Of a DNA stretch of 64,000 nt, positions 60,892 through 64,000 are shown piece after piece (the stretch's first letter is position 1; every line of letters begins with the position of its first letter). The position numbers were made by a program, and so were the translations under genes. The notes beneath the pieces were generated by a model. It saw nothing but the letters and a program-made list of their open reading frames with translations, was not told the DNA's origin and searched no databases. Source of the DNA: Argopecten irradians. Lineage: Eukaryota; Mollusca; Bivalvia; Pectinida; Pectinidae. Location: NCBI RefSeq assembly GCF_041381155.1, contig NC_091134.1, positions 16,494,008 to 16,558,007 on the forward strand, given 5' to 3'.

Positions 60892-61038
60892 ATGATCAAA
60901 CACGAAGACGGAATTCCTTTCCTTGGAAAACTAAATCATCACAAGCTGACCATCGGTGACGTCATCGACGAGGAAAAATCCACACATCAGAGTAGAATCA
61001 AAGTCAATAAAGGCATAACGGTAAAAATGCAGCAATGA
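60892..61038 (+). CDS. Small unrecognised open frame (48 aa)
   Basis: ATG to TGA: MIKHEDGIPFLGKLNHHKLT, IGDVIDEEKSTHQSRIKVNK, then GITVKMQQ. An in-frame stop lies just before the ATG. The composition (balanced charge, few low-complexity residues) looks more protein-like than the other short frames nearby. It may be a first or last exon of a gene extending beyond the window or a remnant. Function unknown. Confidence 0.25.
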   Translation: MIKHEDGIPFLGKLNHHKLTIGDVIDEEKSTHQSRIKVNKGITVKMQQ

Positions 61039-61158
61039 CATGCATTATAAATGTCACCACGAATACGTAATCATCATTCAAGGAATATAGAATCCAATGA
61101 TATACAAGAGGCCCATGGGCCTTAACGGTCATCTGACTAATAGTACAATACAACATAG

Positions 61159-63638
61159 TCGTTTAAAGATCTTAGCCTATTTGACCCCTATGACCTTGAA
61201 TGAAGATCAAGGTCATTCATTTGAACAAAATTGGTAGCCCTTCATCCCAGCATGCGACAGGCCTAATATCAGGTCTCTAGGCCTCTTAGTTATTCACAAG
61301 AACTTGTTTAAAGGATTTTAGCCTATTTGACCCCTGTGACCTTGAATGAAGGTCATAAGTCATTTATTTGAACAGACTTGGTAGCCCTTCATCCATGCGC
61401 ATCCTGCAGGCCCAATATCAGTACCCTAGGCCTTCTGGTTCTTGAGAAGAAATCGTTTAAAGATTTTAGCCTATTTGACCCCTATGACCTTGAAAGAAGG
61501 TCAAGGTCATTTATTTGAACAAACTTGGTAGCCCTTCATCCCAGCATTCTACAGGCCTAATATCAGGTCTCTAGGCCTCTTAGTTATTCACAAGAAGTTG
61601 TTTAAAGGATTCTAGCCTTTTTGACCCCTTTGACCCTGAATGAACGTCAAGGTCATTTATTTGAACAAACTTGGTAGCCCTTCATCCATGCATCCTACAG
61701 GCCCAATATCAGTACCCTGGGCCTTCTGGTTCTTGAGAAGAAGTCGTTTAAAGATTTTAGCCTTTTTGACCCCTTTGACCTTGAATGAAGGTCAAGGTCA
61801 TTCATTTGAACAAACTTGGTAGCCCTTCATCCCAGCATGTCACAGGCCCAATATCAGTACCTTGGGCCTTCTGGTTCTCGAGAAGAATTCGTTTAAAGAT
61901 TTTAGCCTATTTGACCCCTTTGACCTTGAATGAAGGTCAAGGTCATTCATTTGAACAAACTTGGTAGCCCTTCATCCCAGCATGCCACAGGCCTAATATC
62001 AGGTCTCTAGGCCTCTTAGTTATTCACAAGAAGTTGTTTAAAGGATTTTAGCCTATTTGACCCCTGTGACCTTGAATGAAGGTCAAGGTCATTTATTTGA
62101 ACAAACTTGGTAGCCCTTCATCCCAGCATCCTACAGGCCCAATATCAGTACCCAAGGCCTTCTGGTTCTTGAGAAGAAATCGTTTAAAGATTTTAGCCTA
62201 TTTGACCCCTATGACCTTGAAAGAAGGTCAAGGTCATTTATTTGAACAAACTTGGTAGCCCTTCATCCCAGCATTCTACAGGCCTAATATCAGGTCTCTA
62301 GGCCTCTTAGTTATTCACAAGAAGTTGTTTAAAGGATTTTAGCCTATTTGACCCCTGTGACCTTGAATGAAGGTCAAGGTCATTTATTTGAACAAACTTG
62401 GTAGCCCTTCATCCCAGCATCCTACAGGCCCAATATCAGTACCCAAGGCCTTCTGGTTCTTGAGAAGAAATCGTTTAAAGATTTTAGCCTATTTGACCCC
62501 TATGACCTTGAAAGAAGGTCAAGGTCATTTATTTGAACAAACTTGGTAGCCCTTCATCCCAGCATTCTACAGGCCTAATATCAGGTCTCTAGGCCTCTTA
62601 GTTATTCACAAGAAGTTGTTTAAAGGATTTTAGCCTATTTGACCCCTTTGACCTTGAATGAAGGTCAAGGTCATTCATTTGAACAAACTTGGTAGCCCTT
62701 CATCCCAGCATGTCACAGGCCCAATATCAGTACCCTGGGCCTTCTGGTTCTTGAGAAGAAGTCGTTTAAAGATTTTAGCCTTTTTGACCCCTTTGACCCT
62801 GAATGAAGGTCAAGGTCATTTATTTGAACAAACTTGGTAGCCCTTCATCCATGCATCCTACAGGCCCAATATCAGTACCCTGGGCCTTCTGGTTCTTGAG
62901 AAGAAGTCGTTTAAAGATTTTAGCCTATTTGACCCCTTTGACCTTGAATGAAGGTCAAGGTCATTCATTTGAACAAACTTGGTAGCCCTTCATCCCAGCA
63001 TGTCACAGGCCCAATATCAGTACCCTGGGCCTTCTGGTTCTTGAGAAGAAGTCGTTTAAAGATTTTAGCCTATTTGACCCCTTTGACCTTGAATGAAGGT
63101 CAAGGTCATTCATTTGAACAAACTTGGTAGCCCTTCATCCCAGCATGCCACAGGCCTAATATCAGGTCTCTAGGCCTCTTAGTTATTCACAAGAAGTTGT
63201 TTAAAGGATTTTAGCCTATTTGACCCCTGTGACCTTGAATGAAGGTCAAGGTCATTTATTTGAACAAACTTGGTAGCCCTTCATCCCAGCATCCTACAGG
63301 CCGAATATCAGTACCCTGGGCCTTCTGGTTCTTGAGAAGAAGTTGTTTAAAGGATTTTAGCCTATTTGACCCTGTGACCTTAAATGAAGGTCAAGGTCAT
63401 TTATTTGAACAAACTTGGTAGCCCTTCATCCCAGCATCCTACAGGCCGAATATCAGTACCCTGGGCCTTCTGGTTTTTGAGAAGAAGTCGTTTAAAGATT
63501 TTAGCCTATTTGACCCCTGTGACCTTGAATGAAGGTCAAGGTCATTCATTTGAACAAACTTGGTAGCCCTTCATCCCAGCAACCTACAGGCCAAATATGA
63601 GTACCCTGGGCCTTCCGGTTATTGAGAAGAAGTCGTTT
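61159..63638 (+). repeat. 145-bp satellite array inside the Helitron-like element
   Basis: About 17 units of 145-146 bp, each with TTTAGCCTATTTGACCCC, GGTCAAGGTCATT and CTTGGTAGCCCTTCATCC. Two variants exist: one with CAGTACCCTGGGCCTTCTGG, one with AGGTCTCTAGGCCTCTTAG. They alternate in places, giving a 291-bp dimer; two successive dimers (about 62,040-62,330 and 62,331-62,621) are almost identical. Confidence 0.9.
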
Positions 63639-63649
63639 GAATGAAAAGT

Positions 63650-63712
63650 TTACGGACGGCGGACGGCGGACGGCGGACGGCGGACGGCGGACGGCGCACG
63701 ACGACGGACGGT
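63650..63712 (+). repeat. GGACGGC tract
   Basis: Seven-base GGACGGC repeats, about six units, then imperfect GGACGG. Part of the 3' region of the Helitron-like element; a comparable tract occurs at 2,393-2,440. Confidence 0.9.
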
Positions 63713-63760
63713 GCATGATGACAATAGGTCATCCTGACCCTTTGGGTCAGATGACCTAAA

Positions 63761-64000
63761 AAGTTACCTGAAGTCCACAATATACAATACAGTTTCCCGC
63801 CAAAAAGCACATGGTACGGGAACAATGTCTGTCTGGCCGGCAAGCCAAGACCCGACGATAGACTGGTTCCCTCCCCTTAGTTCTCTACTCTCCGCCAGGC
63901 TGCGCTCCGCTCACTAGGGACCGGTAGCGGGTAACCATGATGATTTTTTTGATTGGTCAATCTACATATCCGGTTCGCTGGTATCACTTTTTTTAGACGT
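63761..64000. other. Flank after the Helitron-like element
   Basis: A GC-richer patch at 63,830-63,940 (CGCCAGGCTGCGCTCCGCTC) without a usable frame. Possibly the edge of a promoter or exon outside the window. Confidence 0.3.

Larger units (their letters stand above)
61100..63760 (+). mobile_element. Helitron/Helentron-like non-autonomous element with internal satellite
   Basis: The 5' part has a 14-bp palindrome AGGCCCATGGGCCT (61,109-61,122) and GGTCATCTGAC (61,127-61,137). The 3' part has a GGACGGC tract and a strong hairpin (63,726-63,757: AGGTCAT-C-CTGACCC, TTT, GGGTCAG-ATGACCT) followed by AA, so the end reads ACCTAA. GTCAGATGACC (63,746-63,756) is the reverse complement of the 5' motif, giving asymmetric subterminal inverted repeats as in Helentron-type elements. 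About 17 tandem units fill the middle. No Rep/helicase. Several 60-codon frames within are repeat artefacts. Confidence 0.7.

Noticed and set aside
61640-63566. Series of 60-codon frames with near-identical proteins
   Set aside because: They are the 145-bp satellite read in one phase; no start, splice or family support.

Overview
This is eukaryotic nuclear DNA, most likely from a bivalve mollusc. The grounds are: AT-rich non-coding sequence full of CATGTACATGTA-type words, small phase-matched exons with canonical GT/AG introns of about 0.2 to 3.5 kb, tRNA-derived SINEs of a style common in molluscs, and two Helitron-like non-autonomous repeats with the GGACGG tract and terminal hairpin often seen in bivalve introns. 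The species was not identified.

Layout. 1-12,700: no gene; dominated by nested inverted-repeat DNA elements (a palindromic element of about 4.4 kb at 3,649-8,092, and a related element at 8,093-10,000 that was itself hit by a TA-flanked MITE and by an 8-bp-TSD foldback element). 12,710-32,795 (+): a TNF-receptor-superfamily gene. Ten downstream exons, all joined in phase, encode cysteine-rich domains, a stalk, one transmembrane helix and a short tail without a death domain; two upstream exons (12,710-13,012) may supply the signal peptide. One of its introns holds a 2.8-kb, 32-bp minisatellite grown from the exon's own splice donor; another holds a 0.95-kb, 18-bp minisatellite. 32,906-37,800: three tandem, increasingly degraded copies of a unit of about 1.6-1.8 kb, either a broken mobile-element-like sequence or poorly corrected assembly. 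38,247-39,126 (+): the last two exons of a cytosolic sulfotransferase, with no 5' exons visible.

39,675-49,255: a recent tandem duplication around a single-exon GT31 (beta-1,3-galactosyltransferase-like) gene on the minus strand. One copy is whole (456 aa, 47,885-49,255). The other (42,327-43,184) is cut at its 5' end and joined to a 42-bp minisatellite. The copies differ by a 571-bp MITE flanked by TTAA. 49,400-60,100: no recognisable host gene; two copies of another MITE family and a 3.7-kb element with 34-bp TIRs. Three unrelated-looking families here (46.4, 53.3 and 56.4 kb) share TTAA flanks and TIRs starting AG. 61,100-63,760: a Helitron/Helentron-like non-autonomous element carrying about 17 copies of a 145-bp repeat.

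The host genes do not form a pathway: an immune/apoptosis-type receptor, a sulfotransferase and a glycosyltransferase are simply neighbours. The main interest lies in how repeats interact with these genes: splice-site amplification, in-frame intronic repeats, minisatellite-mediated gene truncation and element nesting with paralogous empty sites.
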